The notes under the pieces: model-generated | Database searches by the model: none | What the model was told of the DNA's origin: nothing | The model's input: only the letters and a program-made list of their open reading frames with translations | Assembly (NCBI GenBank): GCA_900751785.1 | Contig: CAADSM010000132.1 | Coordinates: forward strand, 1-11,891 | Source: Lachnospiraceae bacterium | GTDB taxonomy: Bacteria; Bacillota; Clostridia; Lachnospirales; Lachnospiraceae | Direction: 5' to 3' | Length of the DNA stretch: 11,891 bases | Part shown: positions 6,062 through 11,891 of the stretch, in pieces | How the letters are laid out: each line of letters starts with the position of its first letter | Numbering within the stretch: position 1 is the first letter of the stretch | Position numbers and translations under genes: made by a program

Positions 6062-6859
6062 ATGAAGGAAAGTCAGACAAAGGAAATCAAGCTTCTGGAA
6101 AAGCGTTTTACAGAATTATCCAGACTTGCATACCAGAGGGATATCATCACATATTCAGATTTTCTTAATCTGAGCGAACAGAATATTTTACATACACTGC
6201 CGAAAGATACACTGTATTCCAGATATGTATCTTTTGGCGGGTATGATTTGGCAGAGCGTCAGATGGCGGCATTTATCCCTGATGCTCTTTATTTGCGTTG
6301 CGGGAAAAATCAGCTCGCTCCGGAGGAGATCGGCTATCCCTTCCGCGCTGTAAAGATCGCCCCGCTGCATCGAAGATTTGCCGAGGAGCTTACGCACAGA
6401 GACTATCTCGGATCCATCTTAAATCTGGGGATCGAGCGCTCCAGGATCGGCGATATCCTGCCTATGAACGGCGATGCGCTTGTGTTCGTACACGACGATA
6501 TGGCAGGATTTATCATGGATCAGCTTGTCCGGGTAAGGCATACGAGCGTGACTGTGTCAGAGGTCCCTCTCGGGGACGTCCACTATACGCCCGCCTTCGA
6601 AGAGATCAAGGGGACTGTAGCATCTGTCAGGCTCGACAGCCTGCTTCCCCTTGCATTTTCCTCTTCAAGGAGCCGGCTATCGGGTCTGATCGAAGGGGCA
6701 AAAGTCTATGTGAACGGCAGGCTCATCACGAGCAATGGCTACCAGGTCCAGGACGAGGATGTCATCTCCGTGCGCGGAATGGGAAAGTTCCGCTATAAAG
6801 GGGCTGTATCCCGCACAAAGAAAAACAGGACATATGTTGTCATACACAAATATATTTAA
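6062..6859 (+). CDS. ylmH: YlmH family S4-domain RNA-binding protein
   Basis: A 265-residue protein with the YlmH architecture: an N-terminal domain (about 1-90, including YSDFLNLSEQ and SFGGYDLAERQMAAF), a middle domain (HRDYLGSILNLGIERSRIGDIL, about 112-133) and a C-terminal S4 RNA-binding domain (about 188-245: RLDSLLPLAFSSSRSRLSGL, then GAKVYVNGR). In B. subtilis, YlmH belongs to the sepF/divIVA neighbourhood and has been linked to ribosome-associated quality control, where it can act like the S4 protein RqcP. The ATG lies 5 bases after the sepF stop. The only Shine-Dalgarno-like sequence, AGGGGA at 6042-6047, is 14 bases upstream, so translational coupling to sepF is likely. The B. subtilis ylmG and divIVA genes are not present here. 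Confidence 0.92.
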   Translation: MKESQTKEIKLLEKRFTELSRLAYQRDIITYSDFLNLSEQNILHTLPKDTLYSRYVSFGGYDLAERQMAAFIPDALYLRCGKNQLAPEEIGYPFRAVKIAPLHRRFAEELTHRDYLGSILNLGIERSRIGDILPMNGDALVFVHDDMAGFIMDQLVRVRHTSVTVSEVPLGDVHYTPAFEEIKGTVASVRLDSLLPLAFSSSRSRLSGLIEGAKVYVNGRLITSNGYQVQDEDVISVRGMGKFRYKGAVSRTKKNRTYVVIHKYI

Positions 6860-6872
6860 GGATGGAGCAATC

Positions 6873-7403
6873 ATGGGTATTTCCAGAAATATAAAAAGTT
6901 ACTTGTATGCCCTCATCGGGTTTGCAGCGGCAGTCATCGTCGATCAGGCGTCCAAATGGCTTGCTGCCACACATCTGAAGGACAGCGAACCTTTCGTGAT
7001 CATTGACGGTGTTTTTCAGCTCCGTTATCTGGAGAACAGGGGCGCAGCCTTCGGCATGCTGCAGAACAGGCAGCTTCTTTTCGTTGCCGGCGCAGTGATC
7101 ATATTCCTGGTCGTTTCCTATCTCTACGGGAAGCTTCCCCACGAAAAGAAATATCTGCCGCTGCGCATCTGCGCTGTGCTTGTCTGCGCGGGGGCAGTCG
7201 GAAACATGATCGATCGGGTCAGGCTGAATTATGTCATCGATTTTCTGTATTTTAATCTGATTGATTTTCCGATCTTCAATATAGCTGACTGCTATGTTGT
7301 TGTATCCTGTATCTTATTTATCATACTGATCTTTTTCTATTACAAAGACAGTGATCTTGACAAGATCATATCAGGACCGGGCAGACAGGATGAGAAGAAA
7401 TAG
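6873..7403 (+). CDS. lspA: Signal peptidase II (prolipoprotein signal peptidase)
   Basis: A 176-residue integral membrane aspartyl peptidase that removes signal peptides from lipid-modified prolipoproteins. Four hydrophobic segments are visible (about 9-30, 68-86, 97-112 and 138-156). Conserved boxes are DQASKW (24-29), ENRGAAFG (54-61), GNMIDR (110-115), VIDFLYF (121-127) and FNIADC (135-140). The catalytic aspartate pair should be Asp114 and Asp139. I chose the ATG at 6873, preceded by AAGGATGGAG; upstream in-frame starts fall inside ylmH and would add a non-family extension. It lies 13 bases after ylmH and 43 bases before the RluD-type gene, the same lspA-pseudouridine synthase order as B. 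subtilis lspA-ylyB. Confidence 0.96.
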   Translation: MGISRNIKSYLYALIGFAAAVIVDQASKWLAATHLKDSEPFVIIDGVFQLRYLENRGAAFGMLQNRQLLFVAGAVIIFLVVSYLYGKLPHEKKYLPLRICAVLVCAGAVGNMIDRVRLNYVIDFLYFNLIDFPIFNIADCYVVVSCILFIILIFFYYKDSDLDKIISGPGRQDEKK

Positions 7404-7446
7404 TCTTTTCTCCTGCGTGAACCGGACTAGAAAGGAGTCAGCCTAA

Positions 7447-8364
7447 ATGGATCAAATAAATCTTATATCTGACATGAACGGGGAAAGGATCGACAGGTTC
7501 CTCAGCGGGAATCTGGAGGACCTTTCCCGTTCTTATATACAGAAGCTGCTGAAGGACGAAAAGATCCTTGTAAACGGGAAATCAGTGAAGGCAAACTACA
7601 AACTATCAGAGGGGGATGAGATCTCAGTCTGCATTCCGGAGCCCGAGAAGCTGGATATCCTGCCCGAGGATATTCCACTTGACATTCTGTACGAGGACGA
7701 CGATATCCTTATTGTGAACAAGCCGAAAGGAATGGTCGTGCACCCTTCTCCGGGCCACTACAGCCATACACTGGTCAATGCCGTGCTCTATCACTGCGGA
7801 GACCATCTCTCGGGGATCAACGGCGTCATACGCCCCGGTATCGTGCATCGGATCGACATGGACACGACGGGATCACTCCTGATCTGTAAAAATGACCATG
7901 CCCATCAGATCCTGGCAGATCAGCTGAAGGAGCACTCTATTACAAGGCGGTATCATGCTGTCGTGCACGGTAATTTTAAAGAAGATACGGGGACTGTGAA
8001 CGCTCCTATCGGAAGGCACCCGACAGACCGGAAAAAGATGAGCACCAGGTCCTCCTCCGGGAAGCCCGCGGTCACGCACTATAAAGTGCTGGAGAGGTTC
8101 GGGAACTATACTTATATCGAGTGTGAACTGGAGACCGGACGGACACATCAGATCCGCGTCCATATGTCAAGCATCGGCCATCCGATCCTCGGAGACGCGG
8201 TATACGGTCCTGCAAAATGCCCGTTCCGCCTGGAAGGGCAGACGCTGCACGCCAAGATCCTCGGCATCCGCCATCCGGCGACAGGAGAATATATGGAATT
8301 TGACGCGCCCCTTCCAGACTACTTTACTGCGCTCTTAAATTTACTGAGAAAACAAAACTTTTGA
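7447..8364 (+). CDS. RluA/RluD family 23S rRNA-type pseudouridine synthase
   Basis: A 305-residue enzyme predicted to isomerise uridine to pseudouridine in rRNA, probably 23S rRNA as for RluD. An N-terminal S4 domain covers about residues 12-60 (ERIDRFLSG..., SRSYIQKLLKDEKILVNGK). The catalytic domain contains YEDDDILIVNKPKGMVVHP (82-100), the signature GIVHRIDMDTTGSLLI (131-146) with catalytic Asp137, and GRTHQIRVHM (231-240) followed by HPILGD. The signature has TTG where TSG is more usual. The start follows AAAGGAG at 7431-7437. It appears to be the last gene of the operon, since a good promoter for the next gene begins immediately after its stop. Synteny with lspA matches B. subtilis ylyB; the exact target position is not deducible here, so no symbol is given. 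Confidence 0.93.
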   Translation: MDQINLISDMNGERIDRFLSGNLEDLSRSYIQKLLKDEKILVNGKSVKANYKLSEGDEISVCIPEPEKLDILPEDIPLDILYEDDDILIVNKPKGMVVHPSPGHYSHTLVNAVLYHCGDHLSGINGVIRPGIVHRIDMDTTGSLLICKNDHAHQILADQLKEHSITRRYHAVVHGNFKEDTGTVNAPIGRHPTDRKKMSTRSSSGKPAVTHYKVLERFGNYTYIECELETGRTHQIRVHMSSIGHPILGDAVYGPAKCPFRLEGQTLHAKILGIRHPATGEYMEFDAPLPDYFTALLNLLRKQNF

Positions 8365-8393
8365 TTGTAATATACAGACTCCTTCGTTATAAT
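8365..8393 (+). promoter_or_regulatory. Strong sigma-A-like promoter for the cytidylate-kinase-like gene
   Basis: TTGTAA (8365-8370) and a perfect TATAAT (8388-8393) are separated by exactly 17 bases. The -35 begins at the base after the stop codon of the pseudouridine synthase. A start site near 8400 would give a 5' leader of about 75 bases before the ATG at 8476. I see no riboswitch or clear hairpin in that leader. Confidence 0.75.
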
Positions 8394-8475
8394 AGTCATA
8401 TAGAACTTGATCGAGCAGATATTTTTTATGCAAAATCACGATGATTTATTTGAAGCAAAGGAGAGTGGACTGAAT

Positions 8476-9120
8476 ATGAAGACAAATACAATCATTACGA
8501 TCGGAAGACAATTCGGAAGTGCGGGCAGAGAAATCGGAATGCGGATCGCAGAGGATTTCGGAATAAAGCTCTATGACAAAGAGATGCTTGCCCGTGCGGC
8601 AAAGGAAAGCGGCATCTGCGAAGAGCTCTTTGAAACCCATGACGAGAAGCCGACCAACAGCTTCCTGTATTCTCTTGTCATGGATACGTATTCCATGGGA
8701 TACGGCAACACCTATACTGATATGCCGATCAACCATAAGGTTTTTCTGGCACAGTTCGACGCGATCAAGAAGATCGCAGATGAGGGGCCCTGCATCCTCG
8801 TAGGACGCTGTGCAGACTATGCGCTTGAGTCCTATAAAAATGTCGTGACCGTCTTCATCCACGCAGACCTCAACGCGCGTATCCGGCGCATCGCCCGCAT
8901 CTATGACCTGACCGATGCGAAAGCGAAGGATCTGATCGTCAAGACTGATAAAAAGCGCGCCAGCTACTATAATTATTATACGAACAAGAAATGGTCCGAT
9001 GCTGAGAGCTATGAGCTGTGTGTGAACAGCGGCGAACTCGGCGTAGAGGGAACTGCGAAGATGATCGAGCAGTACGTTATGATGAAGGAGAGCATCGCCC
9101 GCGCGGACCGGAAGATTTAA
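8476..9120 (+). CDS. Cytidylate kinase-like family protein
   Basis: A 214-residue protein of the cytidylate-kinase-like family (AAK/Cmk2-type P-loop proteins), whose physiological substrate is not established. The N-terminal ITIGRQFGSAGREIG (7-21) is the family form of the nucleotide-binding loop, with Arg18 where classical CMP kinases have Lys. Further elements are KLYDKEML (31-38), GPCILVGRCADYAL (104-117), FIHADLNARIRRIA (127-140), KRASYYNYYTNKKW (160-173) and YELCVNSGELGVEGTAKMI (179-197). I chose the ATG at 8476, preceded by AAAGGAG at 8457-8463, because the protein family begins there. An in-frame TTG at 8407 and ATG at 8428 would add up to 23 residues but lack a ribosome binding site. 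It is monocistronic, between its own promoter and a terminator. Confidence 0.88.
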   Translation: MKTNTIITIGRQFGSAGREIGMRIAEDFGIKLYDKEMLARAAKESGICEELFETHDEKPTNSFLYSLVMDTYSMGYGNTYTDMPINHKVFLAQFDAIKKIADEGPCILVGRCADYALESYKNVVTVFIHADLNARIRRIARIYDLTDAKAKDLIVKTDKKRASYYNYYTNKKWSDAESYELCVNSGELGVEGTAKMIEQYVMMKESIARADRKI

Positions 9121-9153
9121 TATCATATTCCTTTATTATTGTGATCTAGTAAG

Positions 9154-9191
9154 AAAAGGCTCCGGAAGCAGAAAGTCTTCCGGAGCCTTTT
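9154..9191. terminator. Perfect-stem bidirectional terminator
   Basis: AAAAGGCTCCGGAAG (9154-9168) pairs perfectly over 15 bases with CTTCCGGAGCCTTTT (9177-9191) around an 8-base loop (CAGAAAGT). It separates the convergent cytidylate-kinase-like and ttcA-like genes. The T tract is short on the + strand (TTTT) and continues as TTTTCTT on the - strand. Confidence 0.9.
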
Positions 9192-9225
9192 ACAGTGTTT
9201 ACAGTGTCGTTTGTTTCTTGCCGAT

Positions 9226-9960
9226 TCAGCGTTTTCTGATATGCCGCTCCGGCCATCCAGCCATATTCCCGTCCAGGATCGCATGGAACATCCGCTCTTT
9301 CACACCCGGATGATCCTGATTGAGCTGCCGGAGGAGCTCCTTCGCATACTGTCTCTTCGTATAGCCGTCCACCGGACATTTGCTCTTGACGACCGGCAGA
9401 TCATACTTGTTCCTGAAGCCGATCACATCCATCTCGTCAACAAACATCATCGGACGGATCACTGTCAGATCCATCCTGTCAAGATAGGTCTTGGGCGAAA
9501 AAGAGTGAAAACGGCCCTCAAAGATCAGGGAGAGGAGCATTGTCTCAATGATATCGTCCTTGTGGTGCGCGTAAGCGACCTTATTACAGCCCATTTCCTT
9601 GACTGCCTGGTTCAATGCGCCCTTCCTCATTTTGGCACAGAGAGAGCAGGGATTCGACTCCTTGCGGATATGAAAGAGGATCTCATAGATCTCCGACGGG
9701 ACGATCCTGTAAGGGACCTCCAGCTCTTGGCAGAGCGCTTTCACCGGGCTGAGGTCAAAATCCTCAAATCCCAGATCAACTGTGACGGCGCTCAGCTCGA
9801 ATTTCTGTGGATAGAACCGCTTGAGCCCATGGAGGGCATAAAGAAGAGTCAGGCTGTCCTTGCCGCCTGAGATCCCCACTGCGATGTGATCCCCTTCCTG
9901 TATCATATCGTATTCATCTACAGCTTTTCTGGTATAGCTCAACAATCTCTGTAACTGCAT
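9226..9960 (-). CDS. ttcA: TtcA-like tRNA 2-thiocytidine synthetase (PP-loop ATPase)
   Basis: A 244-residue cytosolic enzyme of the adenine-nucleotide alpha-hydrolase (PP-loop) superfamily. TtcA enzymes adenylate cytidine 32 of certain tRNAs and replace the oxygen with sulfur using an iron-sulfur cluster. Visible are the PP-loop SGGKDS (31-36), the CxxC in NPCSLCAKMRKGAL (Cys105 and Cys108), AYAHHKDDIIETMLLSLIFEGRF (129-151), VIRPMMFVDE (167-176) and a third cysteine, Cys195, in KSKCPVDG, which could complete a cluster site. It is shorter than E. coli TtcA (311 residues), so it is best called TtcA-like; a related tRNA thiolation enzyme is possible. The ATG is preceded on the - strand by GAAAGGA about 8 bases away. 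It is convergent with the previous gene and divergent from the FUSC gene. Confidence 0.82.
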   Translation of the reverse strand: MQLQRLLSYTRKAVDEYDMIQEGDHIAVGISGGKDSLTLLYALHGLKRFYPQKFELSAVTVDLGFEDFDLSPVKALCQELEVPYRIVPSEIYEILFHIRKESNPCSLCAKMRKGALNQAVKEMGCNKVAYAHHKDDIIETMLLSLIFEGRFHSFSPKTYLDRMDLTVIRPMMFVDEMDVIGFRNKYDLPVVKSKCPVDGYTKRQYAKELLRQLNQDHPGVKERMFHAILDGNMAGWPERHIRKR

Positions 9961-10046
9961 TTGTATAATCCTTTCTTCTGAGGAACTACAATCCGCATCT
10001 GACCGCAGTCTGCATGCGCACAGCAGCCCCCTCTTGATGTCACCAT
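9939..10046 (-). CDS. Possible cysteine-rich upstream ORF overlapping ttcA (35 codons)
   Basis: On the - strand an ORF of 35 codons runs from ATG at 10046 to a TGA at 9939-9941, overlapping the ttcA start by 22 bases in another frame. The product would contain five cysteines and one histidine: a GGCCAHADCG segment (6-15) and a C-terminal YKCSYRDC (28-35). No ribosome binding site precedes it. If the promoter at 10053-10081 is right, its ATG lies at or next to the transcription start, which would need leaderless initiation. It could be a chance ORF in the ttcA leader. I do not recognise the peptide. Confidence 0.25.
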   Translation of the reverse strand: MVTSRGGCCAHADCGQMRIVVPQKKGLYKCSYRDC

Positions 10047-10052
10047 TTTTCT

Positions 10053-10081
10053 ATTATACTGATGTCAGTTTACAAATACAA
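10053..10081 (-). promoter_or_regulatory. Putative sigma-A promoter of ttcA
   Basis: Read on the - strand, TTGTAT (10081-10076) and a perfect TATAAT (10058-10053) are 17 bases apart. A start site near 10046 would leave a leader of about 85 bases before the ttcA ATG. A GATGTCA direct repeat (10036-10042 and 10061-10067) brackets the -10 box. Confidence 0.6.
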
Positions 10082-10107
10082 GAGAAAATGTGTTAAAATA
10101 AAACACA
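10069..10107 (+). promoter_or_regulatory. Putative promoter and operator-like palindrome of the FUSC gene
   Basis: TTTACA (10069-10074) and TAAAAT (10094-10099) could form a promoter, though the 19-base spacing is long. The candidate -10 lies inside an inverted repeat, TGTGTT (10089-10094) and AACACA (10102-10107) with a 7-base AT-rich centre, which resembles a repressor operator. The bases overlap the divergent ttcA -35 region. Confidence 0.35.
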
Positions 10108-10139
10108 GGGAATATACTATGGATCAAAGGGGTAATCTT

Positions 10140-11891
10140 ATGAAACAGAGCAGCTTTTATCAATTCTATGACAGAGCGGAGGACATCCGGCACAAGTTTA
10201 TCAGCGCGCTCCCGGTCATCGTTTTTTTCCTGCTGATGTTTTATTCTGTCATCTTTCTGTTCGGCACGCAGTATGTCATGGTCGTGTCCCTGGCGACTCT
10301 TTTATTCCAGGTAAATTATAAAAAACAGCACAGCTTCGTTTCTCTTCTTGCCTTGATCGCTCAGCAGATGATCCTTCTCGTGCTGGCTCATATCGCGACG
10401 CTGCACCTGGCTTTCTGTCTTATCCTGAATCTGGTCGTACCGTTCTGGCTGATCTTCTCGAAGAGCTCGCAGTTTAATCAGCTCGGATATTTTTCCAGCC
10501 TGATGACATTTACCTTTCTTCAGCTCATGCACATGGACTGGAACGGCTTTGTCACGCAGTTCGAGGCCATGGCTTTCTGCTGCGCTGTATTTTTTGCAGC
10601 TGTACTGATCAATTCGAAATTCCTCCATCCCAGGACAGCATTCGAGGGGACAGAACGAAAGAGCATGGAGCTTCTCGGACGTGTCCTTGAGAAGACGCTG
10701 AAACAAGAAGACACGCAGGAAGAGCTCGCCTCTCTGTTTGAGCTCCAGCGGCAGCTCTATCAGGAAGCCTATCAGCACCGGGGAAGAAGACATGTCGTTA
10801 CGCCGGAAGGGAAGCTGAAGTATATGTTCGCCCTTCTGATGCAGCGGGCAGCCTACTTCGTTTCCGGGCAGAGCAGGATCTTAATGCCCAAGGACGATGC
10901 CGCAAGAGAGCTTGCATATCAGGTGGCAGATTATATGAAAAAAGCCGGGGAAAAGGATTTCATGGGAGGGGATACAAAAGAGCTCCAGATCAGCGGACGA
11001 AGGCTTCTCAGAAGAGCAGAGAAGGGAGAGGACGATTTCTACCGGTCAGCTGCGGACTTCTTCCGGATGTTCCTCCTCATCCTGCGGCAGGAGGGCTCCA
11101 GAAATATCGTCGATGAGAGATGGGAGGTGCCGGTGAAGCAGCGCTTTAAGGAGCGAATCCTGTACCGCATGCGTCCGGATACATTTGAGATGAGATTTGC
11201 CCTGCGGATGAGTGTTGTGCTGCTTGTCGGCATGACCTTTAATATGCTCTCATCAGAAGGGCATTCCTACTGGTTTGTCATGAATGCGTTCCTCCTGCTC
11301 AGACCGATGTACGAGGACAGCAAATACCGGATGAAGACTCGTTTTATCGGCACAGCCGCCGGCTGTGTCCTGATCACTGTCATCCTGTTTTTCGGTCACA
11401 CTGAAGCGTTCCACCTTCTTGTCGCAGGGATCATGGTGATCGGCATGTATACGGCGACTCCCGGGACGATCACCCACGCTTCCTTCGTCACATGCTTTGC
11501 GCTGACGATGACGAGCCTCGCGATGGGAGAGACTGCAACAGCGGTATTCCTGCGCATGTCGTATGTGGCTGCCTCCGTTCTTTTTGTCCTTGTTGTAAAC
11601 CGCTTCTTCTTCCCGACAAGCCTCAGGAGCCAGTTTCGGTATAATCTGCAGATGCTTTTCCATATGCACCATATGTATCTGCGCATCCTTGAGGACGCCC
11701 TCACAAATCCGCCTGACTACTGGAGGATCTGTGATGCACAGCTCCAGTATCATATGGTGCACGGCCAGATCAAGCAGGATCTTCCCAAGACTGCGGGGAC
11801 ACGGCAGGAAGACTACCTGAAAGTGCTCGCCATCACCTGGCGGATGGCATCGGAAATCCAGCAGATGATCATCCACGCCCGCCCCAGAAGA
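10140..11891 (+). CDS. FUSC family (aromatic acid exporter-like) membrane protein, 3' truncated
   Basis: The reading frame is open for 584 codons to the window end, with no stop. The protein has two membrane modules: a first hydrophobic block of about six segments (roughly 23-157), a soluble largely helical stretch (about 160-350), and a second block (about 352-490). The second block has the FUSC_2-like pattern FALRMSVVLLVGMTFNM, then SYWFVMNAFLLLRPMYEDS (376-394), and is followed by more soluble sequence. FUSC proteins such as AaeB and YccS-like proteins are proposed to export aromatic acids or other small molecules; no substrate can be assigned. I chose ATG 10140 for its AAAGGGG site 8 bases upstream; an in-frame ATG at 10119 would add seven residues. 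No membrane-fusion partner is visible next to it. Confidence 0.85.
   Translation, partial: MKQSSFYQFYDRAEDIRHKFISALPVIVFFLLMFYSVIFLFGTQYVMVVSLATLLFQVNYKKQHSFVSLLALIAQQMILLVLAHIATLHLAFCLILNLVVPFWLIFSKSSQFNQLGYFSSLMTFTFLQLMHMDWNGFVTQFEAMAFCCAVFFAAVLINSKFLHPRTAFEGTERKSMELLGRVLEKTLKQEDTQEELASLFELQRQLYQEAYQHRGRRHVVTPEGKLKYMFALLMQRAAYFVSGQSRILMPKDDAARELAYQVADYMKKAGEKDFMGGDTKELQISGRRLLRRAEKGEDDFYRSAADFFRMFLLILRQEGSRNIVDERWEVPVKQRFKERILYRMRPDTFEMRFALRMSVVLLVGMTFNMLSSEGHSYWFVMNAFLLLRPMYEDSKYRMKTRFIGTAAGCVLITVILFFGHTEAFHLLVAGIMVIGMYTATPGTITHASFVTCFALTMTSLAMGETATAVFLRMSYVAASVLFVLVVNRFFFPTSLRSQFRYNLQMLFHMHHMYLRILEDALTNPPDYWRICDAQLQYHMVHGQIKQDLPKTAGTRQEDYLKVLAITWRMASEIQQMIIHARPRR

Noticed and set aside
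8365..8475. Riboswitch or attenuator in the leader of the cytidylate-kinase-like gene
   Set aside because: AT-rich with no stable hairpin or known aptamer consensus visible by eye.
8446..9126. Long - strand reading frame (226 codons) opposite the cytidylate-kinase-like gene
   Set aside because: Shadow of a real gene with a clear promoter, family motifs and terminator on the + strand.
9211..9870. Long + strand reading frame (219 codons) opposite ttcA
   Set aside because: The - strand frame has PP-loop and CxxC motifs; the + frame shows no domain and crosses into the terminator side.
11253..11876. - strand reading frame (207 codons) near the window end
   Set aside because: It lies opposite the second membrane module of the FUSC protein, which is open to the window edge; the antisense product has no domain-like pattern.

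Overview
The window reads as a chromosomal housekeeping segment from a Clostridia-class Firmicute, most likely a Lachnospiraceae-type gut anaerobe. The evidence is the gene content (minDE followed by a RodA-type gene, an MgsA-like gene and a D,D-carboxypeptidase; then an HlyD-like gene followed by yggS, sepF, ylmH, lspA and an RluD-type gene), consensus sigma-A-like promoters, strong AGGAGG-type ribosome binding sites, use of TTG and GTG starts, and roughly balanced base composition. The family call is inference. I see no mobile element, CRISPR array, rRNA or tRNA.

Layout. Positions 1-2963 (+): 3' end of minD, minE, a RodA/FtsW-family gene, an MgsA-like gene and an S11 D-Ala-D-Ala carboxypeptidase. 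They are tightly packed or overlapping and end at a long bidirectional terminator. Positions 3017-3220 (-): a small DUF378 membrane protein. Positions 3270-8364 (+): a promoter and then an apparent operon of HlyD-like protein, yggS, sepF, ylmH, lspA and an RluD-type pseudouridine synthase. Positions 8365-9120 (+): a strong promoter and a cytidylate-kinase-like protein, closed by a second bidirectional terminator. Positions 9226-9960 (-): a TtcA-like tRNA thiolase, preceded by a possible cysteine-rich upstream ORF. From 10140 to the window end (+): a FUSC-family membrane protein, cut off at its 3' end.

How the genes fit together. The first block combines division-site placement (MinDE), septal or lateral wall synthesis (RodA) and peptidoglycan trimming (carboxypeptidase), with an MgsA homologue in the middle. 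The second block resembles the Bacillus ylmE-sepF-ylmG-ylmH neighbourhood joined to lspA and a pseudouridine synthase, with a membrane-anchored HlyD-like protein as the first gene.

Most of the window is ordinary core genome. The points most worth checking are: the MgsA homologue, which appears to have lysine where the catalytic aspartate should be; a MinE without the usual N-terminal membrane-targeting helix; an HlyD-like adaptor with no transporter partner leading the sepF operon; and a 35-codon cysteine-rich ORF overlapping the ttcA start. The first 60 bases look like a low-quality contig edge.
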